This document shows, piece by piece, positions 15,285 through 24,201 of a stretch of 64,000 bases of DNA. Made by a program: the position numbers and the translations under genes. This stretch comes from Marivivens niveibacter (GTDB lineage Bacteria > Pseudomonadota > Alphaproteobacteria > Rhodobacterales > Rhodobacteraceae). The number at the start of each line of letters is the position of its first letter. Positions within the stretch are counted from its first letter, which is position 1. The stretch is from assembly GCF_002150005.2 (NCBI RefSeq), contig NZ_MSPP01000001.1, positions 1 through 64,000 on the forward strand. The letters are read 5' to 3'. Under the pieces are notes generated by a model. That model was not told where the DNA came from. It made no database searches and saw only the letters and a list, made by a program, of their open reading frames with translations.

Positions 15285-17573
15285 TTACAACGGTTTATCC
15301 ATGCGAACGCGTGCCCAAACCGTACCTTTGACCGCATTTTGCCAATTTACAGCAATTTGGGTCATGTCAGTTCCATAGGATGGTTCGATCCAAGGTGTTG
15401 AATAATCGACCGAATTTGATCCGTTGGTAATGGATCCTTCGTTTTGGAGTGTTTCCACAACCCGCGCCCTCCCGCCAAAGGGCAGCGTTGGCGCCGTATC
15501 AATGACCCATGTGCGTGATGCTGTGGACTGGCTGTGTTCAATCATCGCCGGATTTACTGTTTCTTCGGTCACACCATTGAAGGTGTTGCCGTAAAACAAG
15601 ACGTTACGCATTCGGCTATAGTCTAGATCGGCAAAGGTGGTATCGACCGTTTCGACTCTTTGAATGTTGCCGTTTAGGGATCGGAACGTGTTGCCGGTGA
15701 CCGAAAGGCCATGCACGAAATGTCCTGTGCCAAACGGTTTGATGACGATGAAATTGAACCAGCTGGCCACGTTATTGGCCGTGAAAATGTTGCCCGTCAT
15801 CGTCAAACCGCCAAACGAATACTGCTGTCCCAGCGCAGGCGTTGCGTCGTGTTCGTTGGTCATTTCGATAAAGTTGTTATCGATGTAGTTGCCGGTGATG
15901 ATTGATTTGCAGTTGGGCGAGGTGAAGATAATACCGCCCTTTCGTACGCCCAGATCCTCTCCGTCGCCATGGAACCAGTGGTTACCGGTAATCAAATTGC
16001 CGGTGCCAGCCAAGGTGCAGAAATGTTTAAAACGTACGACGCGGCAGTCGCGAATTTTGACGTCGTTCATATTCGCGTTGAAACCGATCGTGACACGCTC
16101 CGCCACGGGGAGCGACATTTCATTCGAAAGGAATTGGCAGCGATCAATCGTCAGGCCCTGACACGCACCGCCGATCGAGGTCAGGCCACGGTTTGCAGGT
16201 TTGTTGATAAAGCAGTCGCGGACATGAAAAATAGAGCCGTCCTTTGCCAGCATGATACAGCTCGCGCGGCCTTGGCCGTTAAGCTCCACATCGTCGATGA
16301 TGAAGTTCGAAAGGGATTCAAAACCAGAAAAATCCAGCAGGTATTGAAAGCGGTCAAAGGTAAATACCTGTGTACCTTCGGCATCATACAACGGTTTGTT
16401 GATCGTGACGGTTTGCGCGGCGACATTGACCGCTTTGACATAGATTTCGCGACCCACGCCATTGCCGCTGACCAAAGATCCGACCGCGATATTTGCGACG
16501 TTTGTTACGCCTGTCAGTGTGCGTGGGCTATCTGCGGAATAGGTCGCTTGGGATGTTACAGTGACAGTGTCCCATGCTGAATTTTCGACTGCTTCGAATT
16601 GACCATTTCGGATGACGCGGCGTGTCGCATAGCTGGTTTTGCTGCCTTCGGCGGCTTGCATATCAATTGGGGCTGACAGTTGAATGCGGCGCCCGCATAG
16701 GTCCAGCGATTCATGACCCGAATTGTTCAATAGCGCCTGAAACGCCTTTTTAAATGCGATTTCTTCGTTGCCAAAGGCATCGGCGTAGGTCGCAAAGTCA
16801 TAGTTTTTCTGCAAAAGGATCCGTTTGCTTTCAGGCATTGTAATTGTGCCTTCGAAACGGATTTGGTTTTCGATCGTTACGTGTTCGCCTAGGTAATAGG
16901 TGCCCGCGGACACCAGAACTTCGCGGCCATTGGCGTCGGCATCGGCGGCTTCGAAGGCTGCGGAATCGTCGGTCACGCCGTCGCCCTTTGCGCCGTAGTC
17001 ACGCACATCAACCACGCCCATCATATCGCGCAGAAAGACCGTTGTGACATCTTCGATTGTGATATCGTCAACGCGAATGACGCCGCCAGCGCCGCTGATG
17101 ATGTCGATGCCAAAATGCCCGTAAATCGCGTCGGACCAGACCATATCAACGCCGGTACGAGCCCCCGTCCCGACAATGGCGGATACTTCGACGACTTCGC
17201 CGTAGGTAGGCATGATTGTTTCAGGGCCGGTTTCGGTTAATCCTTCGACATGCAGATCGCCCGCGCCACCCGCCCAGCCTGCAATACGGATTTGCGGCAA
17301 GGGACCAGAGATCGCTTTGACCCGCGCTGTAATGCGTAAATAGCAGCCCGGTAGGATGGTTGTTTGGCCCATGTACCGCAGTTTTTGCAGGGCCGACGTC
17401 GATAGGATTTCGATACAGCCCGCGAAATTCTGGTCAGCGGATACATAGACGCCTTCGCCCGAACCTGCGTAGGTGTCCGATCCTGCGGTTCCGTCGCCGC
17501 TGGACCATACACCCAAACCATCCGCAAACGCTGGCGGCATTAGTTGCAGGCCATCGGTAATTGCCTTGTTCAT
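15285..17573 (-). CDS. Pectate-lyase superfamily (parallel beta-helix) protein, Rhodobacteraceae type
   Basis: A 762-residue protein starting MNKAITDGLQLMPPAFADGL. Residues 1-180 contain a jelly-roll-like, carbohydrate-binding-looking part (GVWSSGDGTAGSDTY; RITARVKAISGPLPQIRIAG). Residues about 192-203 hold the DYGAKGDGVTDD entry motif of pectate-lyase/GH28-like beta-helices, followed by about 450 residues of repeats such as TGNYIDNN, TGNIF, TGNTF. Substrate and catalytic residues are not evident. No signal peptide is seen, so secretion, if any, is by another route. ATG 17573 is preferred: GGGG lies 5 bases before it, while the longer frame from 17744 would overlap the next gene. A hairpin terminator follows. 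Confidence 0.75.
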   Translation of the reverse strand: MNKAITDGLQLMPPAFADGLGVWSSGDGTAGSDTYAGSGEGVYVSADQNFAGCIEILSTSALQKLRYMGQTTILPGCYLRITARVKAISGPLPQIRIAGWAGGAGDLHVEGLTETGPETIMPTYGEVVEVSAIVGTGARTGVDMVWSDAIYGHFGIDIISGAGGVIRVDDITIEDVTTVFLRDMMGVVDVRDYGAKGDGVTDDSAAFEAADADANGREVLVSAGTYYLGEHVTIENQIRFEGTITMPESKRILLQKNYDFATYADAFGNEEIAFKKAFQALLNNSGHESLDLCGRRIQLSAPIDMQAAEGSKTSYATRRVIRNGQFEAVENSAWDTVTVTSQATYSADSPRTLTGVTNVANIAVGSLVSGNGVGREIYVKAVNVAAQTVTINKPLYDAEGTQVFTFDRFQYLLDFSGFESLSNFIIDDVELNGQGRASCIMLAKDGSIFHVRDCFINKPANRGLTSIGGACQGLTIDRCQFLSNEMSLPVAERVTIGFNANMNDVKIRDCRVVRFKHFCTLAGTGNLITGNHWFHGDGEDLGVRKGGIIFTSPNCKSIITGNYIDNNFIEMTNEHDATPALGQQYSFGGLTMTGNIFTANNVASWFNFIVIKPFGTGHFVHGLSVTGNTFRSLNGNIQRVETVDTTFADLDYSRMRNVLFYGNTFNGVTEETVNPAMIEHSQSTASRTWVIDTAPTLPFGGRARVVETLQNEGSITNGSNSVDYSTPWIEPSYGTDMTQIAVNWQNAVKGTVWARVRMDKPL

Positions 17574-17682
17574 GGTAACCCCTTTTTCTAGCGTCGCAGG
17601 CCAGACATGGCCGCGCTTCGGCAAAAGGGTTAGCAGGGCGGGGTAAACAGCCGCTGGGACCACCGTGACGGCGGGTGTTGCG

Positions 17683-18081
17683 TCAGGCCATTCCTGCAGG
17701 AACGTCGATGGGTGTGACCGCATCGATCTGCCAGCTATCGCCATTTTCGATCATGTAATAATCAAACAGGACAATGGCGCCTTCGGCATCCTGAACCATG
17801 ACGCGCTGCACCCACTGACCGCGTTCCTGACGCAGTGCCAGATAGCTGACGGATGTGTTGTTCCAGACGGTGGAATACCCGTTTTCGACCATATGGCCGA
17901 ATATTTCAGCAGACCCGAACATCCGTTGCAGCGACGGGCTGGCAAAAGAAAAGGCGCGGTCGATATCCCGCGCCTCAAAGGCTTGCATCTGTTCATCAAT
18001 GATATCAGCGATAGCGCTGGTGTCCTGTGCCGCAACAGGCAGGGCGGCGAGGCTCAAAATCAATGCGATTGGTGTCTTCAT
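17683..18081 (-). CDS. DUF4864 domain protein, periplasmic
   Basis: A 132-residue protein with a signal peptide (MKTPIALILSLAALPVAAQ) and a DUF4864-like body: IADIIDEQMQAFEARDIDRA, FSFASPSLQRMFG, QRVMVQDAEGAIVLFDYYM and a GDSWQIDAV ending. The fold resembles small NTF2-like alpha+beta proteins. Function unknown; probably periplasmic. It precedes the beta-helix gene on the same strand by about 110 bp. Confidence 0.8.
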   Translation of the reverse strand: MKTPIALILSLAALPVAAQDTSAIADIIDEQMQAFEARDIDRAFSFASPSLQRMFGSAEIFGHMVENGYSTVWNNTSVSYLALRQERGQWVQRVMVQDAEGAIVLFDYYMIENGDSWQIDAVTPIDVPAGMA

Positions 18082-18138
18082 GACGTACCCTCCATAACAA
18101 AGGATACGTCGGTTTTTCGAAAATGGATGACTCTGGGC

Positions 18139-19719
18139 TTAATTGCCCAATTTGCCGTCCAGACCGTCTTGGATCAGGTTGATCGATTCTTCGATGCCAT
18201 AGAGCGCGATAAAGCCGCCGAAACGTGGGCCTTGGGATGCACCCAGTAGGACCTCGTACAGGGCTTTGAACCATTCGCGCAGGTTTTCGAATTCGTGGTC
18301 TTTACCGACCGAGAATACCATCGATTGCAGTTCTTCTGCATCCAGGCCACCGTCCCATGCCTTTAGGCGGGCAACCATGTCTTCCATCGCGGCGCGTTCC
18401 TGATCGGTAGGCGCGCGGAACACTTTGGTCGGTTTGACGAAATCCTGATAGTATTTCACCGCAAAACCAGCAGCCTGATCCAGATCAGGGTGGGTTTCTG
18501 GCGACGCGTCAGGCGCGTAACGCTGGATGAATCCCCACATCGCATCTTTGTCGTCTGCGCCAGATACAGAAGCAAGGTTCAGCAGCATCGAGAACGGCAC
18601 AACCATTTTCGATTCAGGAACATCGCCGTTGTGGATGTGGTAAACAGGGTTCGCCAACTGGCCTTTCAGGTCTTGGGTCGCATAGGCGCGCAGCTGCTGG
18701 TGATATTCATCCATCATTTTTGGAATCACATCAAAATGCAGGCGTTTCGCGGTCTTGGGTTTTAAGAACATGAAATACGACAGCGATTCCGTCGACGCAT
18801 AGGTCAGCCATTCGTCGATCGAAATGCCGTTGCCTTTGGACTTCGAAATCTTCTCGCCGTTCGCGTCTAGGAACAGTTCGTATACCATGTGGTTCGGCTT
18901 TTTCGCGCCCAGAATTTCCGAAATGCGGTCGTAGATGTTGGTGTTGGTGCTGTGGTCTTTGCCATACATTTCAAAGTCCACGCCCAATGCCGCCCAACGC
19001 GCGCCAAAGTCTGGTTTCCACTGCAATTTTACGTTGCCGCCAGTGACGGGTAGGGTCCATTCTTTGCCGTCTTCGTCGTCAAAGGTGATGGTGTAATCGT
19101 CACGGTTCACCGATTTCATCGGCACATACAAAACGCGGCCGGTTTCAGGGTGGATCGGCAAGAAAATCGAATAGGTCGACTGACGCTCTTCGCGCAACGA
19201 TTTCAGCATCACTTTCATGATGTCGTCGTATTTGTCGACGGCGCGTTTCAGAACTTCGTCAAACTGGCCGGAACCATAGAATTCGGTCGCCGAATAGAAT
19301 TCGTAATCAAACCCAAAGGTATCCAAGAAACGACGCAGCATGGCGTTGTTGTGATGGCCAAAGGATTCGAATTCGCCGAATGGATCAGGCACCGAAGTCA
19401 GCGGTTTTTGTTCATGTTCGACCAGCATTTCCTGATTTGGAACGTTGGTCGGAACTTTGCGCATTCCGTCCAGATCGTCCGAAAAACAAATCAGGCGGGT
19501 CGGGATGTCGGAAATCTGGTGAAACGCATTGCGGATCATCGTTGTACGCAACACTTCGCCAAAGGTGCCGATGTGCGGCAGACCTGATGGGCCATAGCCC
19601 GTTTCGAACAGAACATATCCCTTTTCGGGCGCGGCTTTCGAATAGCGTTTCAGCAGGGCGCGCGCTTCTTCAAACGGCCAAGCCTTACTCTCCATCGCTG
19701 CATCGCGCACTTCGGTCAT
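18139..19719 (-). CDS. lysK: Lysyl-tRNA synthetase, class I
   Basis: It charges tRNA-Lys with lysine. The 526-residue enzyme is the class I (archaeal-type) form that many alphaproteobacteria use instead of the class II LysS. The class I signatures are [14 protein letters not shown] (HIGH-type motif) and [11 protein letters not shown] (KMSKS-type loop). The C-terminal helical part ([18 protein letters not shown] onward) fits the family anticodon-binding cage. It is a single gene with its own upstream region of about 110 bp. Confidence 0.97.
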   Translation of the reverse strand: MTEVRDAAMESKAWPFEEARALLKRYSKAAPEKGYVLFETGYGPSGLPHIGTFGEVLRTTMIRNAFHQISDIPTRLICFSDDLDGMRKVPTNVPNQEMLVEHEQKPLTSVPDPFGEFESFGHHNNAMLRRFLDTFGFDYEFYSATEFYGSGQFDEVLKRAVDKYDDIMKVMLKSLREERQSTYSIFLPIHPETGRVLYVPMKSVNRDDYTITFDDEDGKEWTLPVTGGNVKLQWKPDFGARWAALGVDFEMYGKDHSTNTNIYDRISEILGAKKPNHMVYELFLDANGEKISKSKGNGISIDEWLTYASTESLSYFMFLKPKTAKRLHFDVIPKMMDEYHQQLRAYATQDLKGQLANPVYHIHNGDVPESKMVVPFSMLLNLASVSGADDKDAMWGFIQRYAPDASPETHPDLDQAAGFAVKYYQDFVKPTKVFRAPTDQERAAMEDMVARLKAWDGGLDAEELQSMVFSVGKDHEFENLREWFKALYEVLLGASQGPRFGGFIALYGIEESINLIQDGLDGKLGN

Positions 19720-19830
19720 TGTTCTACCTATGATTCCACGCCCAACCCCGTGTCAGGCTTCAAGCGCCCTCCCTATTGCGACAGGGCGCTTAGGTCAATA
19801 AATGTTAGGGTGTAACTATTGGAGTCGACC

Positions 19831-20250
19831 ATGATCGAAGATCCTTACCTAAGTGCCGAAGATTCGCTGGTTGCCTTGGCGATTGCCGTTTCCGCAAGCG
19901 ATTCCGAAATCCGCACAGCCGAGTTGGTTCGGATCAACAACATGATCAACCATTTGCCTGTTTTTGCCGAGTTCAAAGAAGAACATCTGCCGCGCGTGTC
20001 CGAAATTGTGTTCGACCTGTTCGAACAAGAGGACGGACTGGACGCACTGTTCGGTTTGGTGCGCGACGCATTGCCCGCACGCCTGTTTGAAACGGCCTAT
20101 GCGATTGCCTGCGAAGTCGCCGCTGCCGATGGTCGCATCGAAGGCGCAGAGGCGCGGATGTTAGAAGAAATACGCCATGAATTGAACATTGATCGACTGC
20201 ATGCAGCGGCGATCGAACGTGGCGCGCGTGCGCGTCACATGACGCTTTAG
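19831..20250 (+). CDS. TerB-like protein (tellurite-resistance/DjlA N-terminal fold)
   Basis: A 139-residue all-helical protein with acidic metal-binding-like motifs typical of TerB: AEDSLVALAIAVSASDSEIR and IACEVAAADGRIEGAEARML. No signal or membrane segment. TerB domains occur in stress and envelope-associated proteins; no other ter gene is nearby, so tellurite resistance should not be assumed. ATG 19831 is chosen for the GGAG at 19821-19824; a TTG 12 bases earlier is in frame. The 3' end overlaps the convergent dacB by 4 bases. Confidence 0.8.
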   Translation: MIEDPYLSAEDSLVALAIAVSASDSEIRTAELVRINNMINHLPVFAEFKEEHLPRVSEIVFDLFEQEDGLDALFGLVRDALPARLFETAYAIACEVAAADGRIEGAEARMLEEIRHELNIDRLHAAAIERGARARHMTL

Positions 20251-21731
20251 AAACGGCCCCAGCGTTTCAGCAAATCTTGCTGCAGCGCTTTGGCGCGCCT
20301 GTTCCATGCAGCCGAGCCAGCTGGGCGATCATCCTGACTGGCTTTGGCTGCTTCGCGTTTGTCCAAATCAGCGCAAAAAATCGCAAACGCAAGCGGCCTT
20401 TGGCGTGTTGTCTGTATGTATCCAGACAGCGTTGACACGAAATTCAGGGTGCCCGTTTTTGCATGTACTGAAATATCCGTGGTGATGGGGTTGCGCTGAT
20501 CATCCAGCAAGGCAATCGACTTTAGCCACGGCCCGATCCGCTGCGGCACGCCTGCCGCGCCCAGCATTTTGACCATCTGATATGGGGCGACCCGCGATTG
20601 GTCGGATAGACCTGAATGGTCGCTCAGATCTACCTTTGCCCCAGTGCGTTCCGCGATCCATTGGTTCATGCGCTGGGCGGAACGTTGCATGTCTTCTGCT
20701 GCGGCCGCTAGTTTGCTAGAGGCGGATAGCCCCAGCGCTTCGGCCGTTAGGTTGGTCGAATATCTCAAGCAATCCGTGATAATTTTTTGCGTGTCGCCGC
20801 TTTTGTGGGCCGCGATTACGGTGCCATCTGGCGGGGTGCTGCGTTCGATTGGGCGCGGCATGTGAATGCCGTTTGACGCTGCAAACGTTTGAAACACTTC
20901 GCCTGCGTACAGGCCGGGTTTGCGGACCGGTAACCATCTTGACCCATTGTCGCCCAATGCGGATCGCGCCACAGTCCAATCGTCGTAGTCCCCAGCGTCT
21001 GCGTAGGTATAGACGGGCTGGTCGCGATCGACGACACGCATGCGCGACACATCAACATCGGGCCGATATAGCGATGAACGGGCGTCCATTGTGACCAAAT
21101 AATTGCCTGATGTGCGGGCCCATTCGAAATGAACGCGATTAAAATTCAGGTTCAGGCCAGATACCGACGGATTATATCCCAAATGATCCATCTGGGATGC
21201 GTCGATTTCGTTGATATAGGGTAGCGCGCCGTCCCAGACCTGAAATTCGCCATCAACGTGCGTTATGCCCAAATCAGAAAGTGATTGGGCCAGGTCTGCC
21301 AAATTGTCCGTGTCTAATGTCGGGTCACCCCCGCCAGCAAGGATCAAATTCCCCTGCAGCCGACCTTGCTGAATCGGACCCGTGGCAAACAGGCGCGTTT
21401 GAAACTGGTGAAAGGGTCCCAGAACCTCGCCAGCGTAAAGTGCGGTGATGGCTTTTGCCACGCTTGCTGGCGGCAGTTGAGCGCTTGCATAGCTGCGTTC
21501 AATGATCTGCCCTGATTGCAGATCTGTGACGATGACGCTGGCGATGCCGCTTAGCCCCGCTGCGGCAATAACGTCCGGCAATGTCGGACGTGCGCGTGGT
21601 CGGGGCGGCGGTGGGAAACCTGCTGGCCGCGCAGAAGGCGAGGGTGCAACCAGAGGCGCATTTGCCAGAACCGGCGCCGCTGTTGTGCTGATCAATCCAG
21701 CAATGGCAGAGCGTCTGGTCCATCGTTTCAT
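20247..21731 (-). CDS. dacB: D-alanyl-D-alanine carboxypeptidase/endopeptidase, PBP4 class (S13)
   Basis: A periplasmic penicillin-binding protein that trims or cuts peptidoglycan cross-links. 494 residues. Twin-Arg-like N-terminus TRRSAIAGLISTTAAPVLA, a Pro-rich linker, then SxxK in PPASVAKAITALYAG (serine nucleophile), SxN as YSTNLTAEALG, and KTG in VHAKTGTLNFVSTLSGY. The large insertion between SxxK and SxN is characteristic of the S13 family. It starts 3 bases after the nadD stop, so the two are probably co-transcribed. Confidence 0.95.
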   Translation of the reverse strand: MKRWTRRSAIAGLISTTAAPVLANAPLVAPSPSARPAGFPPPPRPRARPTLPDVIAAAGLSGIASVIVTDLQSGQIIERSYASAQLPPASVAKAITALYAGEVLGPFHQFQTRLFATGPIQQGRLQGNLILAGGGDPTLDTDNLADLAQSLSDLGITHVDGEFQVWDGALPYINEIDASQMDHLGYNPSVSGLNLNFNRVHFEWARTSGNYLVTMDARSSLYRPDVDVSRMRVVDRDQPVYTYADAGDYDDWTVARSALGDNGSRWLPVRKPGLYAGEVFQTFAASNGIHMPRPIERSTPPDGTVIAAHKSGDTQKIITDCLRYSTNLTAEALGLSASSKLAAAAEDMQRSAQRMNQWIAERTGAKVDLSDHSGLSDQSRVAPYQMVKMLGAAGVPQRIGPWLKSIALLDDQRNPITTDISVHAKTGTLNFVSTLSGYIQTTRQRPLAFAIFCADLDKREAAKASQDDRPAGSAAWNRRAKALQQDLLKRWGRF

Positions 21732-21734
21732 TGT

Positions 21735-22334
21735 TTAACCCCAGTCTCCTCTGGCGCGGATGGCTGTTGATGATGCATCCGACATAGGCAGGTTAACATA
21801 GCACCATTTTGGCGCGTCGCTACGGCCCAATGCTCGGGACTCGCGGGGTAATAGTTGTGATGTGTTAAAGACCTGGGTCGCCTTGGATGTTTTGGCTGAT
21901 GTCGAATGGCCCGGTCGCGCTACAACGCCGATCGGCACGCTGCGCATAATGGTTTGCCAGTCTTGCCAGCGATGGAATTGCGCCAAATTGTCAGCGCCCA
22001 TAATCCAAACAAAACGCGTCCCGCGATACCGTTTTTGCAAAGCAGCGATTGTTTCCGCCGTGTAGCGGGTGCCTAACCGTTCTTCGATGCCGGTGATAAT
22101 AACACGCGGATCGTTCATCACTTGTTTGGCGCGGTGAATGCGGTCTGCCATCGGGGCCGGGCCGCGTTCCTTAAGCGGGTTGCCGGGGGACACAAGCCAC
22201 CACACACGGTCCAGACCAAAACGGTTCATCGCCGTACGCGTGATGTGGGCATGACCTTCGTGGGCAGGGTCAAACGACCCACCCAATAGCCCGATCACCT
22301 GACCGCGTTTCACTGTTGGAAAAACGTGCTCCAT
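21735..22334 (-). CDS. nadD: Nicotinate-nucleotide adenylyltransferase
   Basis: It adenylates nicotinate mononucleotide to deamido-NAD, completing the route served by nadABC earlier in the window. 199 residues from ATG 22334. Motifs: [17 protein letters not shown] (nucleotidyltransferase GxFxPxHxGH), [13 protein letters not shown] and the C-terminal SSTAIRARG (ISSTxIR motif). A longer frame to 22424 lacks family similarity in its first 30 residues, so the inner ATG is preferred. Confidence 0.95.
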   Translation of the reverse strand: MEHVFPTVKRGQVIGLLGGSFDPAHEGHAHITRTAMNRFGLDRVWWLVSPGNPLKERGPAPMADRIHRAKQVMNDPRVIITGIEERLGTRYTAETIAALQKRYRGTRFVWIMGADNLAQFHRWQDWQTIMRSVPIGVVARPGHSTSAKTSKATQVFNTSQLLPRESRALGRSDAPKWCYVNLPMSDASSTAIRARGDWG

Positions 22335-22442
22335 CGCGGTTTTCAAGCCTGTGACGCAGGAAAAGTAAAGCAGCCATCGGCAAAGGGCGGTAATTCGTAG
22401 CAAACTGAGGAAGGCGCGCACCATGAGCGCGCGCCTGTTTGA

Positions 22443-23474
22443 TCAGTCAATCTCGGCTGATTTTGCCCATAGATTAATCTGCTCTTCGTCCGCGTATTTG
22501 TCGATTTCGGCCAGTTCGGCATCCGTGAATTCCAAATTCGCAACTGCGCCTGCGCAATCGACAATTTGCGACGGTTTCGACGCACCGATCAACGCTGTGG
22601 TCACGCGTCCGCCGCGCAAAACCCAAGCAATCGCCATTTGTGCCAAGGTCTGTCCGCGTGATGCTGCGATATCATTCAGTTTGCGGATGTTGCCGATGGC
22701 CTGTTCCGTCAACATGCCCTTGTCCAACGATTTATCTTGGGCCGCGCGGCTGTCGGCGGGCACGCCGTTCAAGTATTTTTTCGTCAGCATGCCTTGGGCC
22801 AGCGGTGTGAATGCGATCGACCCGACGCCCAAATCGTCCAGAGTGTCCAGCAAACCATCGGTTTCCACCCAGCGGTTCAGCATGTTGTAGCTGGGCTGGT
22901 GGATCAGCAGCGGCACGCCCATGGATTTCAGGATGTCCGCAGCTTCGCGGGTGCGTTGGGAATTATAGGACGAAATCCCGATATACAGAGCCTTGCCCGA
23001 CCGCCAGATGTGTTCCAGCGCGCCCATGGTTTCCTCTAGCGGGGTGTCGGGGTCGAAACGGTGGGAATAGAAAATATCGACGTAATCCAGCCCCATGCGT
23101 TTCAGCGACTGATCACACGACGCAATCAGATATTTGCGGCTGCCCCATTCGCCATAGGGGCCGGGCCACATGTCATAGCCAGCCTTGGACGAGATGATCA
23201 ATTCATCCCGATACCCCGCAAAGTCGGTTTTTAGAATTTCGCCAAAGGCTTCTTCGGCCGATCCTGCGGGCGGGCCATAGTTGTTGGCCAAATCAAAATG
23301 CGTAATGCCCAGATCGAACGCGGTTTGGCACATTTCGCGTTTGGTTTGATGCGGCGTGTCGTGGCCGAAATTATGCCACAGGCCAAAGGAAACGGCCGGC
23401 AATTTCAGGCCCGAATTACCGCAGCGGCGGTAGACCATTTTCGAATAGCGGTCTTCGGCTGGTGTGTATCGCAT
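22443..23474 (-). CDS. Aldo/keto reductase, YghZ/Gpr-like
   Basis: A 343-residue NADPH-dependent oxidoreductase of the AKR TIM-barrel fold, closest in look to E. coli YghZ (L-glyceraldehyde 3-phosphate reductase). Motifs: VSFGLWHNFGHDTPHQTKRE, DLANNYGPPAGSAEEAFGEI (catalytic Asp/Tyr), IISSKAGYDMWPGPYGEWGS (catalytic Lys), YSHRFDPDTPLEET (catalytic His) and a GASKPSQI cofactor loop. ATG 23474 is chosen for the GGAGAG before it. Single gene; the physiological aldehyde is not certain. Confidence 0.93.
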   Translation of the reverse strand: MRYTPAEDRYSKMVYRRCGNSGLKLPAVSFGLWHNFGHDTPHQTKREMCQTAFDLGITHFDLANNYGPPAGSAEEAFGEILKTDFAGYRDELIISSKAGYDMWPGPYGEWGSRKYLIASCDQSLKRMGLDYVDIFYSHRFDPDTPLEETMGALEHIWRSGKALYIGISSYNSQRTREAADILKSMGVPLLIHQPSYNMLNRWVETDGLLDTLDDLGVGSIAFTPLAQGMLTKKYLNGVPADSRAAQDKSLDKGMLTEQAIGNIRKLNDIAASRGQTLAQMAIAWVLRGGRVTTALIGASKPSQIVDCAGAVANLEFTDAELAEIDKYADEEQINLWAKSAEID

Positions 23475-23623
23475 CGTTCTCTCCTCTAAAACGATTTCGC
23501 CGCTACAGGACCACGTGACATGCCCCATGTCAAAGCGAACCCGCCTGTGCAAAAATGAAAGGACTATGAGTGGGGGTGCTTATCGCCTATAGGTTGTGTT
23601 GACTTTATCAAGTGGATTGCAAA

Positions 23624-24136
23624 ATGCGTTTTATTTTACCCTTAGTTCTCAGTGTTGCCGCGACGATTGTAAATGCGGATGCCCAGTCAGACGCCGACTA
23701 TATCGCCAGCGTCACCGCAACCCGCGCCAATTTCGAAGGCGCATTGATGGCACAGCGACCAATGTTGGTGTCCGCGATCCAGCATGACCTGTCGACCAAA
23801 GGCATCGCGCTGCCTGACCCCGAACGTTTCTTTGATATGTTCGTCGAAGTATGGATCGATTCATTTACTGCCGAAATGCAGTCAGTCACCGCTGAAATTT
23901 ACCTGGATTTGTTTTCAGAGACAGAGCTAGAGGCGTTGGCGGCGTTTTATGCGACCGATGCGGGCCAAGCGATGCTGGAAAAAACGCCAGAATTGATGAT
24001 GCGCGGTGCCCAAGCGGGCGCCGAGGTCGGGATGATCGCAGGCATGCGAGCCGGCCCAATGATGGCCGACCGCATTCGCGACGAAAATCTGATCGAATTC
24101 CAGTCGGATGATTTGCTGAATGCGCTAGAGCAATAA
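23624..24136 (+). CDS. DUF2059 family secreted protein
   Basis: A 170-residue protein from ATG 23624 with a signal peptide (MRFILPLVLSVAATIVNADA). The C-terminal half carries the DUF2059 pattern: FTAEMQSVTAEIYLDLFSET, ELEALAAFYATDAGQAMLEK and PELMMRGAQAG. The family is exported and of unknown function. It sits alone between an aldo/keto reductase and ettA; a link to either is not evident. Confidence 0.85.
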   Translation: MRFILPLVLSVAATIVNADAQSDADYIASVTATRANFEGALMAQRPMLVSAIQHDLSTKGIALPDPERFFDMFVEVWIDSFTAEMQSVTAEIYLDLFSETELEALAAFYATDAGQAMLEKTPELMMRGAQAGAEVGMIAGMRAGPMMADRIRDENLIEFQSDDLLNALEQ

Positions 24137-24201
24137 GCCCCGCATTGCTCATCCGGTCGTGGGTCGTTATCTAGGGCGCAACTTTGTCAAAGGATCGACC
24201 C

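Noticed and set aside
17574-17744. N-terminal extension of the beta-helix protein
   Set aside because: It overlaps the DUF4864 gene, lacks family similarity and has no ribosome site, while ATG 17573 has one.
19831-20250. Tellurite resistance locus
   Set aside because: Only a lone TerB-like domain is present, with no terC, terD or terZ nearby.
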